Assembly: GCA_963556255.1 (NCBI GenBank)
Contig: OY744610.1
Span: 8,923,751 to 8,987,750, forward strand
Length of the DNA stretch: 64,000 bases
Source: Allolobophora icterica
Taxonomy: Eukaryota; Annelida; Clitellata; Crassiclitellata; Lumbricidae
Reading direction: 5' to 3'
The notes under the pieces were generated by a model, which worked only from the letters and a program-made list of their open reading frames with translations, was not told the origin of the DNA and did no database searches. The position numbers and the translations under genes were made by a program. Positions 1-10,158 of this stretch are shown in pieces (within the stretch, counting starts at the first letter, position 1; each line of letters begins with the position of its first letter).

Positions 1-548
1 GATGTTGTCCGCGCCACCACGCTCGCCCGTCTACTCTATGCCTCCCCGGTTTGGTGGAATTTGCAAACGCAGGCCATCGCATTCGCCTTTGCGCTTTTGT
101 TAAGAAACTGATACGGCTCAATTACCTGCCAGCCGACGCCGCTTCCTTTGATACCCTCTGCGACAGAGTTGACTCCACCCTCTTTCTGGCCGTCCTTAAC
201 AATCCTAGTCATACTCTCCATAACCTCCTCCCCCCCCCCCCGTTAAGACCAGCAAATATTCGCTCCGCCCTCGTCCGCACAACCGGGAGGTCCCCAGGGC
301 AGACACACTGACCAGAAAACACTTTCTCCTTAGAATGCTCTGTTTAGGAATTTGAACATCAGCGGATTTAATTTAATACAATTTAATCTAATTTAATTTA
401 ATTTAGTTGAATTTTAATGTAATTTTCCCTTTTCATATTCTCTTTCTTTCTAGGTAGTTTGTGCCTGTACTTGTCTTGTTTTGTTCCTTGCACTTGTATA
501 ATCCGTTTGTTAGCCGCAGTGCCTTTCCAGGCGGATCATTAAAACCCA

Positions 549-615
<67 letters not shown>
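1..615 (+). mobile_element. 3' end of a CR1/L2-like LINE (truncated by window edge)
   Basis: The first 50 bases encode DVVRATTLARLLYASPVWW, typical of the thumb region after the reverse transcriptase palm in CR1/L2/Jockey-group LINEs. After a frameshift the reading continues near 51-311 with features of the same tail (conserved N-H-L-LPPP block, then a basic YSLRPRPHNRE stretch in another frame). At least two frame changes and a stop show it is dead. The element ends in a short A/T-rich 3' region and a (CTTA)n tail. The same thumb motif (DVVRATTLSRLLYA) occurs in the minus-strand copy at 7561-8455, which also ends in a TTAC tail, so they are probably one family. Confidence 0.75.
551..615 (+). 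repeat. (CTTA)n microsatellite tail
   Basis: About 16 perfect CTTA units. They sit exactly at the 3' end of the LINE fragment, as expected for LINE families that terminate in a short tandem repeat rather than poly(A). Shorter tails of the same motif occur at 7561-7578 (opposite strand), 38625-38640 and 38720-38740. Confidence 0.95.
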
Positions 616-616
<1 letters not shown>

Positions 617-708
617 CTAAGGGCAGCATACAAGACTCTAGGTATGAAATTCGAGTGGTCCTTAGGAGGAAGAGCAAAGTCATTTGGGCGCGGGCGGAGA
701 TTATGCTG

Positions 709-935
709 TCAATCAATTGCAGGCGGGAATAAACCCCTATGAACATGAAACGAGTTACGTGACACAGAGAGTAGCAGGACCAAAGCGGCCCTTCTCATCA
801 GCTGCTCCACATTAGGCGTTGAGTCAGAAAGATAGCCAGCCCTTTTCCCTCTGAGAATAAATCTATCCATCCTGTCACGAGCGGCTGCTGTTGTTCTTCC
901 CCACAATGAGGAGGCTGCGTATAACATTGTGTAAT
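709..935 (-). mobile_element. LINE reverse-transcriptase thumb fragment
   Basis: Minus-strand translation begins with LYAASSLWG and continues with a D-R-x-D-R-F-I-L-R-G block, then RRAALVLLLSVSRNSFHVHRGLFPP. This is the LLYA...WWG / N-H-V-L-LPP signature of the C-terminal part of CR1/L2-like ORF2. No start, catalytic YADD box or 3' tail is present, so it is a short dead fragment, in opposite orientation to the LINE end just upstream. Confidence 0.6.
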
Positions 936-1082
936 GACTCTCATAGAGTTTTGTACGCTATTTTGTTTACTGATAATGTTGTCTGTTGTCATTTAATTTT
1001 CAACATGACTAAGTGCCTCTGATTAGTGGAGTGACACGATAATTATTTCATAAGTAAACAGAATGATACTGTTGAATGATCG

Positions 1083-2536
1083 TTAATATTGCGACATACT
1101 TGATGTTGTAGCAGGTGGCAGAGTTTTCGTAGTTGTAGTTGGTATTTCTGCACCCGTGTTCGGTGGCGGAGCAGTTGTAGTTTCTGTTACTGCACTCGTG
1201 CTCGGTGGTAGAGTTGTTGCCGTTGTTGTATCTGCAGTCGTGCTCGGTGGTAAAGTTGTTGCCGTTGTTGTATCTGCAGTCGTGCTCGTTGGCAGAGTTG
1301 TTGCCGTTGTTGTATCTGCAGTCGTGCTCGGTGGTAGAGTTGTTGTCGTTGGTGTATCTGTAGTCGTGCTCGGTGGTAGAGTTGTTGTCGTTGGTGTATC
1401 TGTAGTCGTGCTCGGTGGTAGAGTTGTTGTCGTTGGTGTATCTGCAGTCGTGCTCGGTGGTAGAGTTGTTGTCGTTGTTGTATCTGTAGTCGTGCTCGGT
1501 GGTAAAGTTGTTGCCGTTGTTGTATCTGCAGTCGTGCTCGGTGGTAGAGTTGTTGTCGTTGGTGTATCTGTAATCGTGCTCGGTGGTAGAGTTGTTGTCG
1601 TTGGTGTATCTGTAATCGTGCTCGGTGGTAGAGTTGTTGTCGTTGGTGTATCTGCAGTCGTGCTCGGTGGCAGAGTTCTTGCCGTTGCTGTATCTGCAGT
1701 CGTGCTCGATGGCAGAGTTGTTGCCGTTGTTGTATCTGCAGTCGTGCTCGGTGGTAGAGTTGTTGCCGTTGCTGTATCTGCAGTCGTGCTCGGTGGTAGA
1801 GTTGTTGCCGTTGTTGTATCTGCAGTCGTGCTCGGTGGTAGAGTTGTTGCCGTTGTTGTATCTGCAGTCGTGCTCGGTGGTAGAGTTGTTGTCGTTGGTG
1901 TATCTGCAGTCGTGCTCGGTGGTAGAGTTGTTGCCGTTGTTGTATCTGCAGTCGTGCTCGGTGGTAGAGTTGTTGCCGTTGTTGTATCTGCAGTCGTGCT
2001 CGGTGGTAGAGTTGTTGCCGTTGTTGTATCTGCAGTCGTGCTCGGTGGTAGAGTTGTTGCCGTTGTTGTATCTGCAGTCGTGCTCGGTGGTAGAGTTGTT
2101 GCCGTTGTTGTATCTGCAGTCGTGCTCGGTGGTAGAGTTGTTGCCGTTGTTGTATCTGCAGTCGTGCTCGGTGGTAGAGTTGTTGCCGTTGTTGTATCTG
2201 CAGTCGTGCTCGGTGGTAGAGTTGTTGCCGTTGTTGTATCTGCAGTCGTGCTCGGTGGCAGAGCAGTTGGTGTTTCTGCTGTCGTTGGATGTGGTATACT
2301 AGTGGTTGTTGTGCTGCTTGTAGTTGTCGAGGGTTGTTACGTAGTCTCTGTAGTTGATAGAGTGGTTGTAGTTTGAATTGGTGTAGTAGTGGTTGTCGGT
2401 ATTATTGTTATAGTTGTCGGCGGACCAGTAACTGCGGTTGGAAACAGTGTAGCAGTGTTTGATGTGCTACTTGTTGTTGTTGTTGTCAACGGTGTAGTAA
2501 TGGTTGGTGTGCTGCTTGTTGTTGAAAGACCGCAAA
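1083..2536 (-). CDS. Mucin-like Thr/Ser/Pro-rich terminal exon
   Basis: The minus strand has an acceptor (TTTTTTAG) ending at 2537, then a frame that starts in phase 1 (TT|TGC GGT CTT TCA) and is almost wholly Thr, Ser and Pro: STTSSTPTITTPLTTTTT, about 26 copies of a 14-residue unit LPPSTTADTTTATT, then a unique PTS tail ending SSMSQY and TAA at 1083-1085. The phase matches the two upstream Ig exons at 7102-7422 and 9832-10158, so I infer one gene: Ig, Ig, mucin stalk. PTS repeats are typical of O-glycosylated secreted or surface proteins. One in-frame TAA at 2337-2339 splits the exon; it may be a real mutation, an assembly error or a sign of alternative splicing. No membrane segment follows. 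No ATG is expected, as this is a downstream exon. The plus-strand Val-rich frame over the same repeat is judged spurious. Confidence 0.5.
1198..2270. repeat. 42-bp coding-phase minisatellite (~26 units)
   Basis: The unit reads GTTGTTGCCGTTGTTGTATC followed by TGCAGTCGTGCTCGGTGGTAGA on the plus strand. Because 42 is a multiple of three, every frame that is open in one unit stays open through the array, so open frames here prove little alone. Units toward the 1198 side are more diverged (CCGTTGTTG versus TCGTTGGTG); units at about 1900-2260 are nearly identical, suggesting recent expansion there. Confidence 0.95.
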
Positions 2537-2540
2537 CTAA

Positions 2541-3539
2541 AAAACAGTTCGCCCTTCTATATAATATACTAGAAGCAATTACAAGAACTTTTTAGGGAAT
2601 ATATGTTTTAAAGTAAAAAACTGTTTAATAATTATTATGGCTTTTATAGTCATATTTCCTCTTTGCATTCACTCAAACACAGATTCTCGGCCAGGGTGTG
2701 TACGTATTCATATTAGGTGATAAAATATTTGAAACTTCTGAGACGCTCTCCACTTCGATGCGGTCTAAATACCTACGGTCTAATTCACCTAGATTTTATT
2801 TTAGTTATAGTTACAGTTATAGTTAATGGTTTTTCATTTTAGTTATAGTTACAGTTATAGTTAGTGTTATTTTTTAGTTATAGTTATAGTTATTATAGTT
2901 ACTGGACTTTTATTTTAGTTAATTTTAGTTAGTACATATATTTGCAACTAGCCCCCATGGCGCTCCGCCTGGTCTCTATAGGGTCATCGATTAATTAATA
3001 ATTATGTCAAAAAATTTTAGGCAACAACTTGTCAACGACTGCCAAACATAAGTAGTTCCTAATAAAATCATTTCAAAGAAAATTACCCCACCCAGAAAAT
3101 TTCTATGACTCTAATATATGTAAAAAACTGAACTTGCCGAAAAACAAATGTTGTTATTCAGATGGGAATTTGATATTTAATGGCAACAGTACATCTGTAA
3201 CAAATGTTGAATGGATTTTTTTCCATTCAAAAATACAATGTCGTTTTCTTTTAAATGTGTATTCAATTCGATTTTTATTATGAACATTTCTAATTTGAAC
3301 ATGAACATGGTAATTTTTTATAATATTCCTTTTAACATAGAAAATTAAAATCAAAACAAGTTTCTCACTATTTAGGCCTAATATTAACAATCGAAAGAAA
3401 AATTATCTTTCCATCAAAAAGTAATTCGAAATAGGGGCCTATTAGATTTTCGAAAAGAACCCAGGATGTTCGCAAAGAGAATATGCAGCATATATTTTCT
3501 CAACAATAACAATAAACAGGATAATTTAAAACTATATTA
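2541..3539. other. AT-rich noncoding DNA with a TTAGTTATAG-rich repeat
   Basis: Positions 2785-2945 hold a degenerate TTAGTTATAGTTA tract related to the repeat at 3540-3735. The rest, including 2946-3539, is AT-rich and shows no coding frame, RNA gene or repeat that I recognise. It lies in the inferred intron between the mucin-like exon and the Ig exon at 7102-7422. Confidence 0.6.
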
Positions 3540-3735
3540 TTAAAATATTGATATTGCACTTTTTATTTCGCTAACGAAAATAGCGATGAATTTTTGTTAG
3601 TGTTATTTTCGTTATAGTTATAGTTATAGTTAATGATATTTTTTAGTTACAGTTATAGTTATCGTTAAAGAAATCATTTTTTGTTCGTTAACGAACATTT
3701 TCGTTATCGTTAACGTTAACGAGAATCACACAGCT
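3540..3735 (-). repeat. GTTAACG-rich dispersed repeat (uninterrupted copy)
   Basis: Reverse-complemented, this matches the sequence split around 52229-52317 and 54614-54700: GTGTGATTCTCGTTAACG, then GTTCGTTAACGAA, AAAATATCATTAAC, CTATAACTATA and GTGCAATATC in the same order. Here the ATCATTAACTATA junction is continuous, so this copy is the empty-site reference for the piggyBac insertion at 52318. The repeat is full of short palindromes (GTTAAC, TTCGTTAACGAA). The family is not known to me. Confidence 0.8.
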
Positions 3736-3808
3736 TATAGACCAGTTTCCGAGGAAACAGTCGTTGTAGTAACATTCAGACGGTAAACGCAACAGTAGTT
3801 AAATATAG

Positions 3809-4052
3809 GCCGAGGGTAAGACAGTCCCTTCCGATCGATTGCCGAAGGTAGCACAGTCCCTTCCGATCGACTGCCGAAGGTAGCACAGTCCCTCCCGGTC
3901 GACTGCCGAAGGTAGCACAGTCCCTCCCGGTCGACTGCCGAAGGTAGCACAGTCCCTCCCGGTCGACTGCCGAAGGTAGCACAGTCCCTCCCGGTCGACT
4001 GCCGAAGGTAGCACAGTCCCTCCCGGTCGACTGCCGAGGCTAGCACAGTCCC
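3809..4052. repeat. 32-bp tandem repeat, ~7.5 copies
   Basis: The unit is CTGCCGAAGGTAGCACAGTC followed by CCTCCCGGTCGA. Units abut directly with no spacers. The 32-bp period shifts frame each unit, giving three overlapping minus-strand open frames with the same periodic peptide. Outer units are more diverged than the central ones. Confidence 0.95.
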
Positions 4053-4261
4053 TTCTGACAGAATATTGATTCTAGCGAAATTAATTCTTTTAATTATATT
4101 TAATATAGTTTAATTATATTTAATATATTTTAATTATATTTGAATTCTAAGTTGTACTCTTGCACGATTTATTTTAATTATGTTATTGGAGCAGTCTATT
4201 TCAGATGTGTATGTTGAATAAACTTATTTCTTGTCGCAATTTTTAAATATATTTTAGTTAT

Positions 4262-4500
4262 TTTAGAATGATCCATAGTCTAGTGGTTAGCGTGTTGGAC
4301 AATCAAAAGAGAGGTCGGCGGTTCAAATCCCGCAAGTGTAGAAAATTTGATTCCAGATTTCGGTTCACGCCTAGCCAATTGAGATATGACGAATATGATG
4401 TCTGTGGGAAGATGAGACGGCGAGGGAGACCAACCCTCATATGCCGAAGCTAAGAAAATGAAGTCGCTAACACTTCACGGACTGCTCTTCTTAGTTATTT
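4262..4500 (+). repeat. tRNA-derived SINE, copy 1
   Basis: An A-box-like TAGTCTAGTGGTTAGCG is followed 40 bases later by a B-box GGTTCAAATCC, as in a tRNA-derived Pol III promoter. The body then has a conserved block (GGGAAGATGAGACGGCGAG ... GCTAAGAAAATGAAGTCGCT). No complete acceptor stem is formed, so it is a SINE and not a tRNA gene. A second copy follows at 4556 in the same orientation, and the same body occurs at 40673-40775. Confidence 0.85.
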
Positions 4501-4555
4501 TAAACTTCAACTGAGTGCGTCCAACCCTAGCGCAGGATTCGTTTATTTTAGTTTT

Positions 4556-4835
4556 TAGAATGCTCCATAGTCTAGTGGTTAGCGTGTTGGACTATCAACC
4601 GAGAGGTTGGCGGTTCAAATCCCCGCCAGGGGAAAAAATTTGAATCCAGATTTCAGTTCACCCCTAGCCAACTGAGATATGCTGAATATGATGTTTGTGG
4701 GAAGATGAGACGGCGAGTGGGAGACCTGGCCACCAACCCTCATATGCCGAAGCTAAGAAAATGAAGTCGCTAACGCTTCATAATCATATCAGCCTCTGCG
4801 CTAGCTTCCTGGAATGCTCTTCTTCTTAGTTATTT
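4556..4835 (+). repeat. tRNA-derived SINE, copy 2
   Basis: Same family as the copy at 4262 and better preserved: CCATAGTCTAGTGGTTAGCG for box A, GGTTCAAATCCCC for box B, then the GGGAAGATGAGACGGCGAG body block and the AAGCTAAGAAAATGAAGTCG block. The two copies share flanking text (TTTTAG before, TTCTTAGTTATTTT after), suggesting local duplication of SINE plus flank, not two independent insertions. Confidence 0.85.
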
Positions 4836-5815
4836 TGAACTTCAATTGAGCGCAGTCAACCCAAGCAGGATTCTGTTGAGTGCACACAGTGCACGGTTCT
4901 ATACAACAGTTCAGTCAATCGCTCTAACACGCACGAGTGAACATCCACTAGGCCTATTGTCTAAAGCAATTCTTTTATAATCTTTTCGAAGAAACCTTAT
5001 AATGCAAATGCTCTTTGGACTGTATTCCGCACAATTACTTTAGCCCAACCTAATGGAAAGACTGCAACCTTGCTCAAACCGGTTTTTACCAGTTTCTGTA
5101 TTACGATGATGATCACAGCATGAGTAGGCAAATTTTGAACTACCAATGAGCACGTGTGACCAACCAATGAGCACAGCTTATAAAATTATCCGACCTCCAT
5201 TGTGTATCATCTTATAAAAGTTCCTGTACATGCACATGTCCATATACTTCACTCGGAAATCGACATCAGTGTCAAAGAGAGGTGCTTACGCTTATACTTT
5301 AATCGGAAACTGACGTCAATATCAGGGAGAAGATGTTTTCAAGATCTGCTACCTATGCTTTGCGTTGATTAATTTTCATAGTACCACTCACATTACAAAA
5401 ATATTATAACAATAGTATTAGACGTTTTAGTATGAAGTTTTCACACAAGTTTGAATTTTTCACAGCTAAAGGAATGGATACGCGGCGATTTTACATTACC
5501 GACCACGCCTCGCCGTTAGGTCCAACAGTTGCACAGTTCAATATTGTATTCTGTGCTCCTTCGTATAAAACAGTATTTCTTAAGTGCTTCAAACATTGTT
5601 GATATGCACCTGAAAAACAAATTTCTGGATGTTGTTTGCATTGTTCACTCTAGGCCTACAAACTTAAGTCCATTTGTAAGCATATGAATTGAACTAACAT
5701 TTTACAATAATTATATATTTTGTAAGATGTGAGTGTTTTTTTTCTTTAGTAAAGATTACTTATTTACTTGCTTAATCTTCGTAGGACGAAGCCCTTTTAC
5801 TATACACGGAGGATG
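4836..5815. other. Noncoding, no gene seen
   Basis: No open frame or known element is recognisable. Two short near-duplicates (CGGAAATCGACATCAGTGTC near 5255 and CGGAAACTGACGTCAATATC near 5304) lie about 49 bases apart. The remainder is AT-rich. Confidence 0.6.
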
Positions 5816-6800
5816 TAGTGGAGTAATTTATTACCCCAAAACAATGTGTAATATCTCAGCTCACAGGTAAGCTACGATGACAAATGAACTGTCAATTGTA
5901 ACATTTTCAAGGTCAAGGAATCGACTTATCATAGTGGCAATACTGTGGAATACTACTTTCCATGATTGCGGCCAATATGGCCGCCAAAACACAAAAATAT
6001 GTATATCTCAGCACGTAGGTAAGCAACAATGGCAAATGAAGTGTCAATTGTAACATTTTCAAGGTAAATGAATCGGCATACTATAGTGGCAATAGTGTCT
6101 GAATACCATTGTTCAAGATGGCGGCACAGTATGGCCGCCAAAACATAAGAATATGTCTCTCTGAGCTCATATGTAATTTACAATGACAAATGAAGTGTCC
6201 AGTGTAACATTCCCAAGGTCAAGGAATCGATTTATCGTAGTGGCAATAGTGCTGGAATACTATTTTCCAAGATGGCGGCCAATAAGGCGAATAAGGTCGC
6301 CATACACAAGAATATGTATGTCTCAGCTCATCGGTGAGCTACAATGACAAATGAAGTGTCAATTGTAACATTTCCATGGACAAGGAATCAAATTATCGTA
6401 GTGGCAATTGTGTGAGAATACTATTTTCCAAGATGGCAGCCAACATGGCCGCCAAAACAAAACAGTATGTATATCTCAGCTTGTAGGTAAGCTCCAATGA
6501 CAATTGAAGTGTCAATTATAACATTTCCAAGGTCAAGGAATCGACCTATCGCAGTGGAATTAGTGACCGATCAGTCAGTTGATTAAACATTCATATTTGT
6601 GTATTTTGGCGGCCATGTTGGCCGCCATCTTGGACAGTAGTACTTACACACTATTGCCAATACGAAAGATCGATTTCCTTACCTTGAAAATGTTACAATT
6701 GACACTTCATTTGCTGTGGTAGCTCACCTACGAGCTGAGATATACATAATTGTGTGTTTTTACGGCGATGTTGGCCGCCATCTTGGTAAATTTTTACCCC
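5816..6800. repeat. ~155-bp array with direct and inverted copies, YY1-like motifs
   Basis: Five direct, diverged copies of a ~155-bp unit (TATCTCAGCTC.TAGGTAAGCT, GACAAATGAAGTGTCAATTG, AACATTTTCAAGGTCAAGGA, CAAGATGGCGGCC) are followed from about 6590 by an inverted copy carrying GGCCGCCATCTTGG. The whole can fold into a long hairpin. The recurring CAAGATGGCGGCC (6114, 6268, 6429 degenerate; inverted at 6621 and 6774) matches the well-known YY1 consensus. This could be a foldback-type transposon; I see no transposase. Confidence 0.8.
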
Positions 6801-7101
6801 ATGACACTTTGGAATGAAAATTATTTTTCCAAAACAAGATAATGTGGTGGGTATGCAGTCAAAATATGCCATTTGTGGTAACTTGTTAACACATGGAACG
6901 ACAAAGTATACTTACCTACAGTTGCTCCGCAAACACTGCTGCGGTAATTATTATATTACCCCACTCCGTCTTAGGAAGGTTCAAAGCGTTAAACATATGG
7001 TTAAGGGCGTTCAGAGCTGAAACCCAAATCATTTGTTGGTGTAAAAGCGCAAGTGAAACTTTGACAAGGAATTAAGTGGTGTTAAATGGTTTGAAAGTCA
7101 C

Positions 7102-7422
7102 CCGATGTAACACAACTGTGTTTAAACTTCGGCGCATTCCTTGCAATGTTTGGATCCTGAATATCCGTTGGTTGGCCAAATGTCTGAACACATTCGTAAA
7201 TCGAAGAAGTACTATAAGGAGCTGTAAATGTTGATGTTGAGACGTATGTATATTGGTCATTATTGGTTCTTTGAGACGTATTAGTAGATACAAAATTACC
7301 ATCAACATAGAGTGTGAAAATAGCAGGGATTGGATAGTAGGTGCTATCAGCATAAATGCTACTGCATGACACCTCAACGGTGGATGCGTTACGCGTTCTT
7401 GTCGAGCACGTTGGACCTTGCC
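7102..7422 (-). CDS. Ig-like domain exon (second Ig of minus-strand gene)
   Basis: Minus strand: acceptor TGTGTTTTAG ends at 7423; exon of 321 bp (107 codons) begins in phase 1 (GG|CAA GGT CCA ACG TGC). The translation has GPTC near the start, a strand with VEVSCSSIYA, FTLYVDGNFV, and the F-strand motif SSIYECVQTF, so both Ig cysteines are present. A candidate donor (CGG|GTGACT) at 7101-7100 also gives phase 1, making a symmetrical 1-1 exon, the classic Ig-domain arrangement. If that donor is unused the frame ends at TAA a few codons later. Several NxS/T sites suggest an extracellular protein. Which Ig-family gene it is, I cannot say. Confidence 0.65.
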
Positions 7423-7560
7423 CTAAAACACAGAGTTAAGCAAAACAATTGGAAGTCTGAATTTGCATTGGTAAATTGTTTAATGTTTGAACTTTATAAT
7501 AAACACAAAAACCTGAAGCTTAGATCCCCTCTGGTCTCACCTTTGAGAAACTGTAATAAA

Positions 7561-8455
7561 GTAAGTAAGTAAGTAAGTATATTCTTTAATATAACCAGTT
7601 GCCAAACAGCACTCTGGTGAACATGCATTAGCATACATACATGATGATAATTAATACGAGAATAACATTCTGACTATAAATGTTTTCTTCATTAGATTGT
7701 CTGCTTTTGGCAGCACCTAGTCATGGCGTCTGGGGCACAGGCTGTAAACCGCTGGCTTAACTGGGGGAACTGCAGAAAACAGACGGGTATCGGCCAGACG
7801 TCACATGTCTTCGATCTTTGGGCAATCACCAAAGAGGTACCTCTGTCGGATTAGCCTATTTACAACTGCCTGGAGCCTTCCTTTTTGTTGTTGTCCAGTA
7901 TATTCCCACCATGCCGTGGCGGCATACAGCAGACGTGACAGCGTAGTAGCTCGCACCACATCATACAGCCTGGGACCAGCAAGACCATGGGCAGTAAGCA
8001 CGCGGAAGGCATACAAGGACTGCCTGGCCCCACAGCATATTCGATCTATATGCTCATCAAAACCAAGGGTGTCAGACATAATTACTCCAAGAACTCTCAA
8101 GCTCTTGACTCTGGTTATGCCCGGCGTCTCAGTTGGTTCATCCCCCGCCCCGCACGCCCCCGGGCCACCCTGACAATCATCTCATAGGTCTTATTGCAGT
8201 TTATCTCTAGGCTACATGCACTCGCCCATTGCGTTACGTGATCCAATTCAGCCGCGATAGTGGCACTATTTGAGGATGGGATCAGCAAGTAGCTATCATC
8301 CGCATATTTTAGTAACCTACTTCCTGAATGGCAAGGCCTAAGCTTGGAGATTGTTACAGTAAAGTTGTTTGGTCCTAACCCCGAACCCTGCACTATACTA
8401 GAGTTTATGTAAAAAGTCTCCATTGAATACAGACTGTTATTATCGGTGTTCAATA
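7561..8455 (-). mobile_element. LINE reverse transcriptase fragment with 3' tail
   Basis: Minus-strand reading from 8453: SSIVQGSGLGP (RT motif), LLKYADDSYLL (the catalytic Y-A-D-D box of RT), then, after one frameshift near 8105, VKSLRVLGVIMSD, DVVRATTLSRLLYAATAWW and a C-terminal block near 7690-7790 (YSLCPRRHD, KTFIVRMLFSY). The element ends in AATATACTTACTTAC, the same tail as at 1-615. It is 5' truncated and frameshifted, thus dead. It sits in the inferred intron between the two Ig exons. Confidence 0.85.
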
Positions 8456-8639
8456 AACTTATACTAGAATCTCACTGAAATACAGGGGTGAAAATCTGCA
8501 CGTACCAGGTTGAAGAAATTCAGTATTAAATGTTACGAAACTTCTTTGTGGAATATGTTTCCTATTGATCTGATAAAAACCACTTTCGCAAATAAAAAGT
8601 GGCGTCAAGGCTATTTGAGTGATATTGGCCTATGCTAAC

Positions 8640-9299
8640 CACTGGCGTAAACTTGTCAAAAATATTGGGGGCATGGAGTCTGGACCAGAGGTGCATAAAG
8701 CAAGCTTTTTTCAAGATGAAAAGTTGTTTTTTGTGTTGTTTTTCGTTTTTTTTAGTTTTTGTAGTTTTGGTTGTTTTTAAGATTTTCGGATTTCGGATCA
8801 TAAAAATCATGAAAAATGGCATGAACAAGAGCTCCAACTCAGTTTAATTCATTCTTGATGTCCGAAATAATTAAATTAATGTTATTAAAGTAACTCCTAC
8901 AAAAATAAGAAATTTGTTTTGAAAAACACAAAAAATTGTGGTTTTAATTTTTTTAACCAAAATCCGAAAAAAACTTTTTTAATCTCTGATCTCGACAGTC
9001 AGCAGAGGCTTCCAGTGTAACGTTAATGCGTATAAAATGGGGCGTTTTGTTTACTTGTAAATTTGTTTCACATTGAAGATATTGAACATAAAAATAAATC
9101 TTTGTTTTCATTATGAATATCTGATAGTACTTCAGTTCTGTGTCTCTGTTTTTCTGTTTCTGAAGAATTTTATCTATATTAAAACATAATATTTTAAAAC
9201 TTGAAGAAATTCTCCTCTTGATTTTTTTGGGGCATTGCCCCGGCTCCTCAAGTATTTGGGGGGCACGTTCCCCGGCTCTCCCCAGAGTCTACGCCTATG
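8640..9299. mobile_element. hAT-type nonautonomous element, 8-bp TSD
   Basis: Ends are CACTGGCGTAAACTTG on the left and, reverse-complemented, CATAGGCGTAGACTCTGG on the right. It is flanked by a perfect 8-bp duplication ATGCTAAC (8632-8639 and 9300-9307). An 8-bp TSD with CAnnGGCGTA ends is typical of the hAT superfamily. The 660-bp interior is AT-rich with no transposase. Confidence 0.85.
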
Positions 9300-9831
9300 A
9301 TGCTAACTATTTCATTACGAAGATGTGACATGCTTGTTGAATGATCTGCGTTGTAAATAATCATTTATTTGGGTTTGTAACACTCAGCAAAAGTGTTACT
9401 TGCAGTGCCCCTAGTATAAAATTAACTAAAGTTAGGCTTATGAAGTCATTCATAGATTCATTCATAGATTTATATGAATGAATGAATGAATGAAAAAGTC
9501 GTCATATATTAACAACGAAAATCTCAGCCAGCCAAGTTCCAGCCTCTGTGTGTTTAATAGTTTCAAAGCTGTACTGATTTGATTCTGAGAAGTCAATAAG
9601 TGGCTATTCAATTTAGGCAATCACCGTGAACTGCAGAAATCTCTACCGAAGATCTAATCACCGGCACTTAACATGGTTCCATGTAAAGGTCTGGTGCTCA
9701 GATCGTAGGCAGAGATTTATAAACGCAAAAACCTGAGGCGAAAATAACGCGCTAAAGCATTTCCCAAAGACTGGAATGACAAGAGGTCATAAGATTGCGA
9801 AAGATAAACCGCAGGCAGTCGAATTACTTAC
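9300..9831. other. Intronic noncoding stretch with a foldback at 9637-9718
   Basis: Contains a short (TGAA)n run at about 9475-9495 and the hairpin described separately. Nothing else is recognisable. Confidence 0.6.
9637..9718. repeat. Imperfect 40-bp-arm hairpin with 2-nt loop
   Basis: Arms 9637-9676 and 9679-9718 pair at 31 of 40 positions around a TT loop; the ends AAATCTCT / AGAGATTT and ACATGG / CCATGT are perfect. It sits just inside the intron downstream of the Ig exon at 9832-10158. It could be a tiny foldback MITE or a microRNA-like precursor; the sequence alone does not decide. Confidence 0.75.
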
Positions 9832-10158
9832 GAACGACAAGAACCTTGACGCTGAATTGGTTTCCACCACATTCTACAGCGTACAACCCAGCCGTTGAGA
9901 GTTGATGTCCAAGTTCAGCCGTTGTTGTAGCGTTTATAATTGTTAGACCAGACGAAGAACCGTATGCATAGTCTGCCTCATAATTAGAATTCACGGTGTC
10001 GTCATTATTTACTATAGTTACCGGGGTTAACTCATCCGTCGTTGCAAGAGTCGTCCACTTAACACCGTTAGGACTTGCTGGAAAGTACATGAGCGTATTC
10101 AGAGTTCCCTCATAAACGGCGATGTTCTCGAGCGGCGTCGTACATTGACCAATCGCAC
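9832..10158 (-). CDS. Ig-like domain exon (first visible Ig of minus-strand gene)
   Basis: Minus strand: acceptor TTTTATTTCAG ends at 10159, donor GTAAGT begins at 9831. The 327-bp exon is phase 1-1 (109 codons), the usual layout of Ig-domain exons. The translation runs AIGQCTTPLENIAVYEGT, then NGVKWTTL with the core Trp, and ends with TAGLYAVECGG, the Y-x-x-C motif of the F strand. Both cysteines and the Trp are in place, so the fold should be intact. Upstream exons lie beyond 10158 and I did not find them. With the exons at 7102-7422 and 1083-2536 it forms one gene model with consistent phases. Confidence 0.8.

Noticed and set aside
1156..2376. 406-codon plus-strand ORF (VVAVVVSAVVLGGR repeats)
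   Set aside because: It is an open-frame by-product of a 42-bp repeat; the minus-strand Thr/Ser/Pro reading has splice signals, phase agreement and coding-like flanks.
3809..4052. Possible CRISPR array (regular 32-bp repeats)
   Set aside because: Units abut with no unique spacers, the genome is eukaryotic and no cas genes exist; it is a simple tandem repeat.
4262..4340. Functional tRNA gene
   Set aside because: A and B boxes are present but no acceptor stem closes, and the unit continues into a multi-copy SINE body.
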